A stretch of DNA of 64,000 bases, taken from assembly GCA_965232165.1 (NCBI GenBank), contig CBDDOY010000001.1, positions 868,001 to 932,000 on the forward strand, given 5' to 3'. The DNA is from UBA2779 sp965232165. Lineage in GTDB: Bacteria > Spirochaetota > Spirochaetia > DSM-2461. Numbering within the stretch: the first letter of the stretch is position 1; every line of letters begins with the position of its first letter. Positions 42,178 to 50,053 of the stretch are shown here, one piece after another. The translations under genes and the position numbers were made by a program. The notes beneath the pieces are model-generated. The model saw only the letters and a list, made by a program, of their open reading frames with translations, had not been told where the DNA came from and did not search any database.

Positions 42178-43274
42178 ACAGTCCTGAGAGAAAAATACTG
42201 CTTAATCCAGGTCCGGCAACGACAAGCGACAGCGTTAAAATGGCCCAGGTTGTCTCGGATATCTGCCCGAGAGAGCAGGAATTCGCCGACATGGTGGACA
42301 CCGTCATGGAAGACCTTACCAACATCGCCGCTGACACATCGGCCTATAAGACGGTTCTTTTCGGCGGTTCAGGTACAGCGGCCGTTGAAACGACATTGGC
42401 TTCCGTACCATCTGAATCCAAGCTCTTCATCGTCAATAACGGGGCCTACGGGAAGCGAATGTGCAGTATTGCCGACACTTACGGTCTGAACTATACGGAG
42501 TACAAATCTTCGGAATACAAACCTCTGAATCTGAGTGAAATTGACTCCTTGTTATCAAGCGGTGAATACACACATATCTATCTGGTTCATCATGAGACAA
42601 CCACCGGCCTTCTGAATGATATCGAAGGGATCGGTGTCCTGGCCCGCAAAAATCAACTTCGATATGTTGTTGATGCGATGAGTTCCTTCGCAGCGATCCC
42701 CATTGATATGAAAGCCTGCGGTATCGATTTTCTTGCTGCCAGCTCGAATAAGAACATACAGGGCATGGCCGGCCTGGGTTTCGTCATTGCTTCCCTCGAA
42801 GCTCTGGATGAACTGAAAGATGTTCCGGCCCGTTGCTTTTATCTGAGTCTCTACGATCAATACTCGTACTATCGGGACAAACGGCAGTTCCGCTTCACAC
42901 CTCCGGTTCAGACCATTTACGCCCTGAAAACGGCGATTGCCGAATTCCATGAGGAGGGATTGACCGGCAGGCATGAGCGGTACAGCCGTCTCTGGAAGCT
43001 GATGACCGAAGGAATGGAAAAACTGGGATTTAAGATGCTGATTGACCCGAAATTTCAATCGAAGATACTCACGGCCTTCCTTGAACCCGAGACCGAGGGT
43101 TATTCCTTCGACAATCTCCATGATTATCTTTTTGACAGGGGAATAACGATATACCCGGGGAAAGCGATGGGAATCAGCACCTTCAGAATTGCAAATATCG
43201 GCGATCTGCATGACGAAGACATAGAAAAATTTCTGGAGGGAGTGAAAGAATATTTTCAGACCTTCCCCAATTAG
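42174..43274 (+). CDS. 2-Aminoethylphosphonate-pyruvate transaminase
   Basis: A 366-residue PLP enzyme: ILLNPGPATTSDSVKMAQV (family start), GGSGTAAVETTLAS, YLVHHETTTGLLNDIE, VVDAMSSFAAIPID, and the lysine for the cofactor in AASSNKNIQGMAGLGFVIA near 200. The pathway reads from phosphonoacetaldehyde to aminoethylphosphonate. It is homologous to the PhnW family. It overlaps the PntC-like gene by 4 bases. Confidence 0.94.
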   Translation: MNSPERKILLNPGPATTSDSVKMAQVVSDICPREQEFADMVDTVMEDLTNIAADTSAYKTVLFGGSGTAAVETTLASVPSESKLFIVNNGAYGKRMCSIADTYGLNYTEYKSSEYKPLNLSEIDSLLSSGEYTHIYLVHHETTTGLLNDIEGIGVLARKNQLRYVVDAMSSFAAIPIDMKACGIDFLAASSNKNIQGMAGLGFVIASLEALDELKDVPARCFYLSLYDQYSYYRDKRQFRFTPPVQTIYALKTAIAEFHEEGLTGRHERYSRLWKLMTEGMEKLGFKMLIDPKFQSKILTAFLEPETEGYSFDNLHDYLFDRGITIYPGKAMGISTFRIANIGDLHDEDIEKFLEGVKEYFQTFPN

Positions 43275-43317
43275 TATCCCCTTCCCTATAATGAACTGAG
43301 AACAGGAGCAATTCACA

Positions 43318-43533
43318 GTGCGCTATCTTTATTTTATCTTATTGATTTTGACCATTCCGGTCCTTCCGATCTTTGCCTATCTGGATCCCGGCACCGGCAG
43401 CATGATCGTTTCCGCCATTATCGGTGCGCTGGCGACGGTGATATTCGTATTCAAAGGCTGGTTTTACAAAATTTTCCGGATGTTCCGGAAAGGTAAAGCC
43501 GAAAGCAAACCGGACAAGAGCGAAGATCAGTGA
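43318..43533 (+). CDS. Small membrane protein
   Basis: A 71-residue protein from a GTG start with AGGAG about 9 bases before it. It has two helices (about 3-20 and 30-48) joined by YLDPGTGSMIVSAIIGALAT, and a charged tail. YLDPGTGS is a known short motif in small proteins of polysaccharide clusters. It sits between the transaminase and the YidC-like gene, so it probably serves the same pathway. The function is unknown. Confidence 0.65.
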   Translation: MRYLYFILLILTIPVLPIFAYLDPGTGSMIVSAIIGALATVIFVFKGWFYKIFRMFRKGKAESKPDKSEDQ

Positions 43534-43545
43534 AATCTGTTTTCG

Positions 43546-44226
43546 ATGAACATCTTCGAACTCATTTTTATATTTCCTCTGCGTTTTCTTATGGAACTCG
43601 TCCTAAGAGGAACAGTCGGTGTTATCGGCAGCGTCGGCGGCAGTATTCTCATTCTCAGTATCGCTGTGAATACAACGCTTCTTCCCCTCTATTATCTGGC
43701 AGAGAAGTGGCAGAACAGGGAGCGTGATGTCCGGAGGGCCATGGCCCCCCGGCTGGCGGAAATTAAAGAACGATCAAAGGGAGAGGCCCGTTATAACCTC
43801 ACTGCAGAACTCTACAGGGAGCACGGTTATCATCCGGTTAAAAGTCTGCGGACCAGCTTCGGATTTCTTATTCAGGTCCCGTTTTTCATAGCAGCGTATA
43901 CACTCCTGTCTCACAATCCACAGCTTGAGGGGGCGGGATTCCTGTTTCTCAGCGACCTGGGATCGCCAGACGGTATTATCGGGATCGGATCGCTTCATAT
44001 CAATCTGATGCCCTTACTCATGACGCTGTTCAACCTTATCTCGTCATCAATCTACGCAAAGAATTTTGCCATAGGTGAAAAGGTCAAACTCGGATTCGTG
44101 GCTCTGCTGTTCCTCGTACTGCTCTACAACTCACCCTCGGGTCTCGTGCTCTACTGGACCTTAAACAACATCTATTCGCTGGTAAAGAATCTGATCCACA
44201 ATCCGGTGAGGGGGAGTGCCGCATAA
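43546..44226 (+). CDS. YidC/Oxa1-like membrane insertase
   Basis: A 226-residue protein with five membrane helices in the YidC pattern: an N-terminal helix, a charged cytoplasmic hairpin (residues about 57-100: EKWQNRERDVRRAMAPRLAE, then LYREHGYHPVKSLRTSFG), the helix IQVPFFIAAYTLL and the C-terminal pair PLLMTLFNLISSSIY and GLVLYWTLNNIYSLVKNL. It lacks the periplasmic domain of the housekeeping YidC, so it looks like a dedicated paralogue for the cluster. It is 12 bases after the small membrane protein. Confidence 0.82.
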   Translation: MNIFELIFIFPLRFLMELVLRGTVGVIGSVGGSILILSIAVNTTLLPLYYLAEKWQNRERDVRRAMAPRLAEIKERSKGEARYNLTAELYREHGYHPVKSLRTSFGFLIQVPFFIAAYTLLSHNPQLEGAGFLFLSDLGSPDGIIGIGSLHINLMPLLMTLFNLISSSIYAKNFAIGEKVKLGFVALLFLVLLYNSPSGLVLYWTLNNIYSLVKNLIHNPVRGSAA

Positions 44227-44564
44227 CCCGTACCGTCATTGGGCCTGTTCTCAGTATCACTCACAAACGGCTTCTGGCGACGAGAGGAAGCGCTCCATGG
44301 AAAGGTGCCATCCTCTGTATCAGCGGCGGCGGTTATTCTCGATGGATTAAAAAACGATTCACAAAATTTCTGTGATTCATTTTCGTTGTTGGGGATGGCG
44401 TTGTTTTTTGCTGAAATTGACCGATTATCCCCCTGTTTTACCGGTCATTCGATGGATTTATCTTTTTTTGACAACTTGAAAAATCCACTAGGCTGTTTTG
44501 GCGGCGGATCGGAAAATCTTGTTGTTTCAGGGGCATGGGGCAGATTAGTTGCGACACAACCTGA
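44227..44564. other. Gap without a recognisable gene
   Basis: About 340 bases following the YidC-like gene. Frames are short and unlike known families. A transposase remnant begins after it. Confidence 0.4.
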
Positions 44565-44790
44565 GTAGAAAGACATCATCAACCAATCAATTAGAGCGGC
44601 TGAATCGAGAAATCCGCCGGAGGTCCCGGGCCGTTGGAATATTTCCCAGTATTGAATCATATCTCAGTCCAGTCTGTTGTTATTTGATAGAATACTCTGA
44701 AGATTGGGCTTCCGGGAAACGGTATATTAGTGAAAAAGCGATAGATGAACAAAGACTTAACCCAAGTTCACCACTAAAAAACGTAATTCC
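44565..44790 (+). pseudogene. IS256 (Mutator)-family transposase, C-terminal fragment
   Basis: The frame reads RKTSSTNQLERLNREIRRRS, RAVGIFPSIESYLSPVCCYL and EYSEDWASGKRYI. (R/S)TTN(M/Q)(I/L)ER(L/F)N(K/R)EIRRR(T/S)R(V/A)VGIFP is the signature of the C-terminal end of IS256 transposases. The first 300 or so residues are missing and the fragment ends at the IS1634-type element. Confidence 0.85.
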
Positions 44791-44808
44791 TTATAATAAA
44801 TGGAGTTA

Positions 44809-46695
44809 CTATTTTTTATTTACACTACGGATTTGGTGAGTCGTCATCCGACGGTTCAACGCCTTTCCCGACAACCCAAGCATCGCATAAATCTTCTGAT
44901 GTTCTAGTTCCTGTCGGGAGTCGAGTCTCACTTCATTATTCATCAGCACTCCCTCTTCAGTCTTGGAAATGTACTCTATGGTTATCCTCTGGCGGGTAGA
45001 AAGAACTTCTTTTATGGTCTTCCAACTCCGTGTATCTCCCCCTTTTCGTAATTTACATTCAGTCGCATGCATCAGGTGATACGCAAGGACTGATATAAAC
45101 ATATGCGACTGCACTCTCTCCTCCAGTTGATGAAAGTTAGGCCGAAAGCCAAGATGAGACTTCATGTCTCTAAATGAGTTTTCAATACGGCCAAGCATTA
45201 TATAGAGCTCCCAAATATTTTTGTCATCCAAATCTTTTCGATTGGTTCTAAGGGTATAAGTTCCTTCACTGTTTCCTGTCTGAGTTTTCTTCTCCCATTT
45301 AATGTCAATCGCATTCATCTTTCCTGTCCGCTTAATAGGCTCCCCAGGAATAACTGATATTTCATAAAGTTTTGCAGCCTTTGGATATTTTTCCTTAAGC
45401 CTGCCAATGCTCTGAAGAACCGAAGAATACAGTTTTATGCGGTTTTTCTTGTTTAATCCGTCACGAAGATATTGAAGTCTTTCAAGGAGGACGGTTTCGG
45501 TACGCATAGCCATGGCCTCTTCTTTAAGACGTTTGTGCTCGCTCTTCACCAGAACCCAATGCTCATCCGAGATCGTTTTTCCGAATACTTCAATCCTGGC
45601 ACCTGTTTTCTTGTCCTCCATGACCAGATTCATCTCTTGCGATGGCTCAAGCTCCAAAGGACTTTTCCCTCTGTGGACCACAAGGTAGGAGCATTTCCGC
45701 TCTTTAAGCCAGTCGATATTCTCTTTTGTGGCAATCCCGGCATCCATTACGACAGTTGCCCCGACTTTTAGGCCTGCGTTGGCTTCCAAATCTAAAATCG
45801 TAGCCTGAAAAGTCCTGGATTCGCACTGGTTCCCCGGATGGAACTTGCTATACTTGGGAAATCCATCCGCATCGACAACCAACCCCAGGGTAGCCAATTT
45901 GCAGTCACTGCGCTTTTCTTTCGAGCGACCATAAGATGCCTTTGGGTTCTTTTTGCACTGACCCTCAAAGTAGGTGTTCGTTAAATCGTAAAGTACAATG
46001 CTTTCGTCGAGGGAGAATAAATCTTGTTCTTTACAAGCCAAATGCTTCTCCAGCTCGTCCTTACAGCGGTAGAGAACATCGGCAGCCCTGTAGTACGCAT
46101 TCAGGGAGGACGAATGGGGTAAGCCGCACAGTTCAAAAAGAGCAGAATGTTTTTCCGCCCACTGCCTGGTAAATCGCTCGCTGGCTGGTTTGATCATTCT
46201 ACCGACGATTAGAGCTTCAAGTAAGGGGATCGTTCCCTTAGGCACACCGCATTTCCTTAGAACTCTGTCCATTTCCAACTCTTTCCATTGCTGATGACAG
46301 ACGTACTCAGGGCCTAGGCTTCTGACTTTCTTTGTTTCAAGGCTGTTAACATCGACCGCTACAAAATTGGCTTGCGCTTGAGCTTTTAGTTGTGCGTCTT
46401 TTGCCCGCTTGGTGAAAATGCGGTCTGATACCTGCTGTGCGATTTTCTCAATGTCTTCATCCAAGTCGAATAATTCTCTGTTTCCTGAAAGAATATTTTC
46501 AATTCTTCTTGCCAGAGCTTTGTATTGAGAAGAATCAATATCCAGTTTCCCAAGGTTGAGAATAATCCGCTGTCGGGGGCCTTTATCAGTGCGGATATTT
46601 TCCACAAGATTGAGGTAGGTGTACTGTTTTTTCGTTTTACCGTTGGCAACTTTTATTGATCTTATATACATACCACTAAGATACACCACAGCCAC
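44809..46695 (-). CDS. IS1634-family transposase (copy 1)
   Basis: A 628-residue DDE transposase, probably starting at the internal ATG that gives MYIRSIKVANGKTKKQY (46669-46671). It has YLNLVENIRTDKGPRQRIIL, NLGKLDID, FSLDESIVLYDLTNTYFEGQ (first Asp region), YGRSKEKRSDCKLATLGLVV, TVVMDAGIATKENIDWL (second Asp) and the C-terminal LYIMLGRIENSFRDMKSHLG (Glu). The frame is open from end to end, so it may be active. I could not identify the element's terminal repeats in the flanks. Confidence 0.88.
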   Translation of the reverse strand: MAVVYLSGMYIRSIKVANGKTKKQYTYLNLVENIRTDKGPRQRIILNLGKLDIDSSQYKALARRIENILSGNRELFDLDEDIEKIAQQVSDRIFTKRAKDAQLKAQAQANFVAVDVNSLETKKVRSLGPEYVCHQQWKELEMDRVLRKCGVPKGTIPLLEALIVGRMIKPASERFTRQWAEKHSALFELCGLPHSSSLNAYYRAADVLYRCKDELEKHLACKEQDLFSLDESIVLYDLTNTYFEGQCKKNPKASYGRSKEKRSDCKLATLGLVVDADGFPKYSKFHPGNQCESRTFQATILDLEANAGLKVGATVVMDAGIATKENIDWLKERKCSYLVVHRGKSPLELEPSQEMNLVMEDKKTGARIEVFGKTISDEHWVLVKSEHKRLKEEAMAMRTETVLLERLQYLRDGLNKKNRIKLYSSVLQSIGRLKEKYPKAAKLYEISVIPGEPIKRTGKMNAIDIKWEKKTQTGNSEGTYTLRTNRKDLDDKNIWELYIMLGRIENSFRDMKSHLGFRPNFHQLEERVQSHMFISVLAYHLMHATECKLRKGGDTRSWKTIKEVLSTRQRITIEYISKTEEGVLMNNEVRLDSRQELEHQKIYAMLGLSGKALNRRMTTHQIRSVNKK

Positions 46696-46894
46696 AAAAG
46701 AGGCAAGCGAAAAATAAAGTGTTAGGCACTACATTTTGATTTGAGGTGATTTGAGGTCCCCAAAAAGCGGAATCCCTAAATATTCTATGGTATTTATGAG
46801 GTTTTGGGAAATATTTAAGCCTTTTTTTGAAGTAATTCGTTTTCTTGGTCGTTAAAAAAATATTTAGCAGGTGTATTTTGGTGAACTTGGGCTA

Positions 46895-47376
46895 AAATGA
46901 AATTTGCAACCTATATCTGGAGAAATGTCAGTGGAATTGACAGGGAGTAGAGGCTAATTGTTATGAAACCAAGTGGAATTGAATATGAAAACATGGAAGC
47001 CGGGGACATGGTTGTATTTCGAAGGAAAATATAAACCCTCGAGTGACTTTGAAACTCATTTGTATCTCTATAAATCATTCCCGAATTATGGCAGAATAGT
47101 GCATACTCACTCACGTATGGCAACTTCCTGGGCTCAGGCCGAACTTGATATACCTGCATTTGGAACGACCCATGCAGATTATTTTTACGGCTCTATCCCA
47201 TGCACAAGAAATATGAGATCTGAAGAAATCGAAGAAGCCTATGAGAAAAATACAGGAAAAATAATAGCAGAAACTTTTTTTAACCGCAATATCGATCCTG
47301 AAAGGGTCCCGGAAGTCATAGTTTCCCGTCATGGGCTCTTTTCATGGGGAAGAACAGTTGAGCAAGCCCTAGGTAT
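46895..47376 (+). pseudogene. L-ribulose-5-phosphate 4-epimerase-like (AraD/SgbE/UlaF) remnant
   Basis: The frames read NVSGIDRE, stop, LIVMKPSGIEYENMEAGDMV, then after a shift EGKYKPSSDFETHLYLYK, IVHTHSRMATSWAQAELDI, TTHADYFYGSIPCTR and SRHGLFSWGRTVEQAL. HTHS.(M/W)AT.WAQA and (G/T)TTHADYFYG(P/S)IPCTR are the zinc-site and substrate motifs of AraD-type aldolase-epimerases. Lesions are a TAG stop, a frameshift near 47015 and loss of the C-terminus, where ISL3 sequence takes over at about 47376. It is dead. The source is an unlinked pentose-catabolism gene. Confidence 0.85.
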
Positions 47377-47880
47377 ATGGCCCTTTCTGATTGATATCTC
47401 ATCAATTCCGATAGCGGTGATTCCCGTCATATCTCTGTGAGCCAGCCCCCAGTCCACCACATACATGACCGATTCACACACCTTGCGCCAACTGGTCCTG
47501 AATCGCTGTGCCGTCTCCAGTCATGAGAGTCTGCGGGCCCAGTCAGCCAGAAACAGCATATGCGGAATCGTCGAGTGGCTCTTTCGCTTTGCCCAGGGTA
47601 TCTGCTTAGCTACGACCTGATGCTCGGGGCAATCAAGCCGCCGGGGCCGGTAACGAAAGAACACCCTGATTCCCCAAATAGGAATGAACTCAAACAGGCG
47701 TTCCTTCTGTGTGTCGTATTGAACGCAGGGTCTGCCGCAGTACGGGCATACGGGTTTTGCGTTTCTTCTGGGCTTCATCTGGACAAAGAGTTTTTCATTC
47801 TCTTTGCCAAATCTGCATTTTCCATAAACAAAGCTCTTGAAACGATAGCGGTTATTCAATAAGGTTTTAATAAGCATCTG
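47376..47880 (-). pseudogene. ISL3-family transposase, N-terminal remnant
   Basis: On the minus strand the product starts MLIKTLLNNRYRFKSFVYGK and holds the zinc-finger-like CPYCGRPCVQYDTQKERLF, then IWGIRVFFRYRPRRLDCPEH. After a frameshift near 47520 it continues LETAQRFRTSWRKVCESVMY, GLAHRDMTGITAIGIDEIS. ISL3 transposases have exactly this order of finger, helix and GIDE(I/V)S. The rest is gone. Confidence 0.85.
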
Positions 47881-47942
47881 GGGTCCATTGTTCCTTTTTT
47901 ATCAGATTAGAATTATAGTGTTTCCCGGAGGTAACTTGTCAA

Positions 47943-49139
47943 GTTAACTGTCCACTTTTTCATGAAACTCATGCTCTCTTATACCTCAAGCTATCAGATG
48001 AATTCCGATAGCCTCATTGGCCGACTTACCACCCAGTATCCGCCGTGGGTAGTTGTTCACCCAATCCTGTATCATTTTTATATCCTTCTTGCTGTAACGG
48101 CCAATATCACAACTTTTAGGTATGAATCGCCGTATTAAGCCATTGGCATTTTCATTACTTCCCCGTTCCCACGATGAGTATGGGTGCGCGTAGTAAATAG
48201 TCGTTCTCTTGCGCTGGGTTAAGCAGGAGCGTTCCATATTCTCGCTATCCATAAATTCACCGCCGTTGTCGCATGTGATTGACTTAAACACCCTCCAAAA
48301 CTGCCGACTGCCCAGTTTTCTCTCCAATTTGTCCAGAGTTTTTACAAGGCTGCCCGATGTTCCATCGGGCAACTTTTCCATGATGACCACCCGTCCTGAG
48401 CGTTCTACAAGTGTCATGAGAGTTTGCTTGCCCTTGCCTTCAGCACCCACAACGCTGTCTGTTTCCCAATGACCAAATTCTTCTCGATCCTCAATATACG
48501 CCGGTCTGGTCGAAATACTTTTCATTGCTGATTTCGCTCTGTTATGCCTCTTATGGCCATTTGAGCCATTCTTGCACCTCCTTTTACCCCGAAGCAGATA
48601 ATTCTCGGCATTCCCCAGCAGGCCTTCATAGATATACCGGTAGAGGGTTTTCGTACTGATTCTTGTACCCGTTGGCCATGAGTACTTCTTATAATGCATT
48701 ATGACTGAGTCAGGGCTGTATTTCTTTTTAAGGAGCTTTTGGGTCTCCTTGACAAATTTGTAATCGGCACCAAGCTTCAATGCTGGTCCCTTTGCTTCAA
48801 GCTCCCTACGGGCTTTTCTCTGGCCAATGTCCGCGCTATAGGTCATATATGCAGATAAATCACTATTCTGAAGTGTAACTGATCCTCGTTTGAGTTCTCT
48901 CCGTATACTTCTTTCATGGCGATCCAGGATGATTGCCATCTGTTTGATTGTCAGCATGTCCTTCCCTTTTTTGCGGATCATTCTTTCCAGAATTAGCCGT
49001 TCCTCCCAATTGAAGTGTTTTCCCCTTCTATAGCTTGTGCTATTGTGTTCTTGTCCCATGTTAACTCCTGTCTTTTCATATAAGCAGTATACATGAGTTT
49101 CATGGGGCTTCTTTTGCCCTCTTTATCGCGGACAGTTAA
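47943..49139 (-). mobile_element. IS30-family element (copy 1)
   Basis: The element ends are GTTAACTGTCC on the left (47943-47953) and its near mirror GGACAGTTAA on the right (49130-49139). CATGAAACTCATG-type blocks lie further in on both sides. It encloses one intact transposase gene on the minus strand. Confidence 0.75.
47986..49059 (-). CDS. IS30-family transposase (copy 1)
   Basis: A 357-residue transposase. The N-terminal helix-turn-helix region is HFNWEERLILERMIRKKGKD and MAIILDRHERSIRRELKRGS. The DDE core has FGHWETDSVVGAEGKGKQTL (D), FKSITCDNGGEFMDSENMER (D) and YSSWERGSNENANGLIRRFI (E). The catalytic residues are all present and there is no stop or shift. It is probably functional. 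Confidence 0.93.
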   Translation of the reverse strand: MGQEHNSTSYRRGKHFNWEERLILERMIRKKGKDMLTIKQMAIILDRHERSIRRELKRGSVTLQNSDLSAYMTYSADIGQRKARRELEAKGPALKLGADYKFVKETQKLLKKKYSPDSVIMHYKKYSWPTGTRISTKTLYRYIYEGLLGNAENYLLRGKRRCKNGSNGHKRHNRAKSAMKSISTRPAYIEDREEFGHWETDSVVGAEGKGKQTLMTLVERSGRVVIMEKLPDGTSGSLVKTLDKLERKLGSRQFWRVFKSITCDNGGEFMDSENMERSCLTQRKRTTIYYAHPYSSWERGSNENANGLIRRFIPKSCDIGRYSKKDIKMIQDWVNNYPRRILGGKSANEAIGIHLIA

Positions 49140-49318
49140 TGTTACAATTCACCATAGTGTTTCCCGGATGCTTTTTCTATTGTCTTGCAGAGGAATTCGG
49201 TGCTATACTCCCCACAGATTCTGGAGACGAGCCAAAGCATTTAACCACCAGCATGACCAGTTGTGCCATTATGACACAATTGAATCAGCAAGACGGATGA
49301 ATTTCCGGAGAAATGTTC
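49140..49318. other. Short spacer before the candidate system
   Basis: It contains the second 15-bp repeat (49154-49168) and a short plus-strand frame (FWRRAKAFNHQHDQLCHYDT) that I do not recognise. It leads into GGAG at 49307-49310, the likely ribosome-binding site of the next gene. Confidence 0.4.
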
Positions 49319-50020
49319 ATGAAAACCATCATTAAGAAACCTCAACCTAAGAATCCCCAAGGAAACCAACCCAGAAAATCAATGGCGGTTTTCTCATTAC
49401 TTCTTTGGTTATTAAAGTATGTGCTTATTGCTCTGCCAATTATCTACTTTATTGTAACCTTGTGCTTTTCTGCTGGTGTTGAAACTATTTTAGGCATTGA
49501 TTATATCAACTGGTTTAAGGAAGTAAGTGAATTGATTCTTCCAGTACGAATTATGGTGTTTGCACTGGTTGAATTTATATTAGTATTCGGATTAACATAT
49601 TATTTTTTCTTTATCAGTGACAAACTTATATTGGATTCTATTTTCGTAGCAATTTCCATGATCATATTCCTCGCCCTACCTCTGGCTTGGTTAGGCCTTT
49701 TTAATTCGCAACATATTCTAGTTACAGGCGAAATTCCATACACGAGCAATAATCTAATAATTATCACAATAGGCATGCTTGTGGGCCTGATTTTGTCACT
49801 AACAAGTGTATGGGCTATTAGCAGGGAGTTTTATTCAGATAGATTATATGCTTTGAACAAACATTGTATTCTTGTTTTTATTGGATTTGGATTGAGTTTC
49901 CTAATAATGGAAATAACAGTCCCCGGACTTAGGAATGAGTGGACATATGCATTTAAGGCTGTAGAGGTTGGGGCTCTTATTATTGTTGCAACACTAATGC
50001 GCAATAAAACGAGAAATTAG
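49319..50020 (+). CDS. Polytopic membrane protein of the candidate AAA/Hsp70 system
   Basis: About 233 residues from the ATG at 49319. An ATG two codons earlier (49313) is only 2 bases from GGAG, whereas 49319 has 8 bases. The N-terminus is basic (KTIIKKPQPKNPQGNQPRKS). Helices follow at about 20-48, 70-95, 98-125, 130-160 and 170-215, with loops containing INWFKEVSE and NEWTYAFKAVEV. No family is recognised. It is 33 bases before the AAA+ gene on the same strand, and both are AT-rich compared with the housekeeping genes. It could be the membrane anchor for the AAA+ protein. Confidence 0.65.
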   Translation: MKTIIKKPQPKNPQGNQPRKSMAVFSLLLWLLKYVLIALPIIYFIVTLCFSAGVETILGIDYINWFKEVSELILPVRIMVFALVEFILVFGLTYYFFFISDKLILDSIFVAISMIIFLALPLAWLGLFNSQHILVTGEIPYTSNNLIIITIGMLVGLILSLTSVWAISREFYSDRLYALNKHCILVFIGFGLSFLIMEITVPGLRNEWTYAFKAVEVGALIIVATLMRNKTRN

Positions 50021-50053
50021 ACAACGAGGAAATTACTAAAAGGATTGTAAACA

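Larger units (their letters stand above)
47915..49168. repeat. 15-bp direct repeats around the IS30 element
   Basis: ATAGTGTTTCCCGGA occurs at 47915-47929 and at 49154-49168, about 13-14 bases outside the IS30 ends on each side. It is too long for an ordinary IS30 target duplication (2-3 bp) and is separated from the inverted repeats. Confidence 0.8.
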
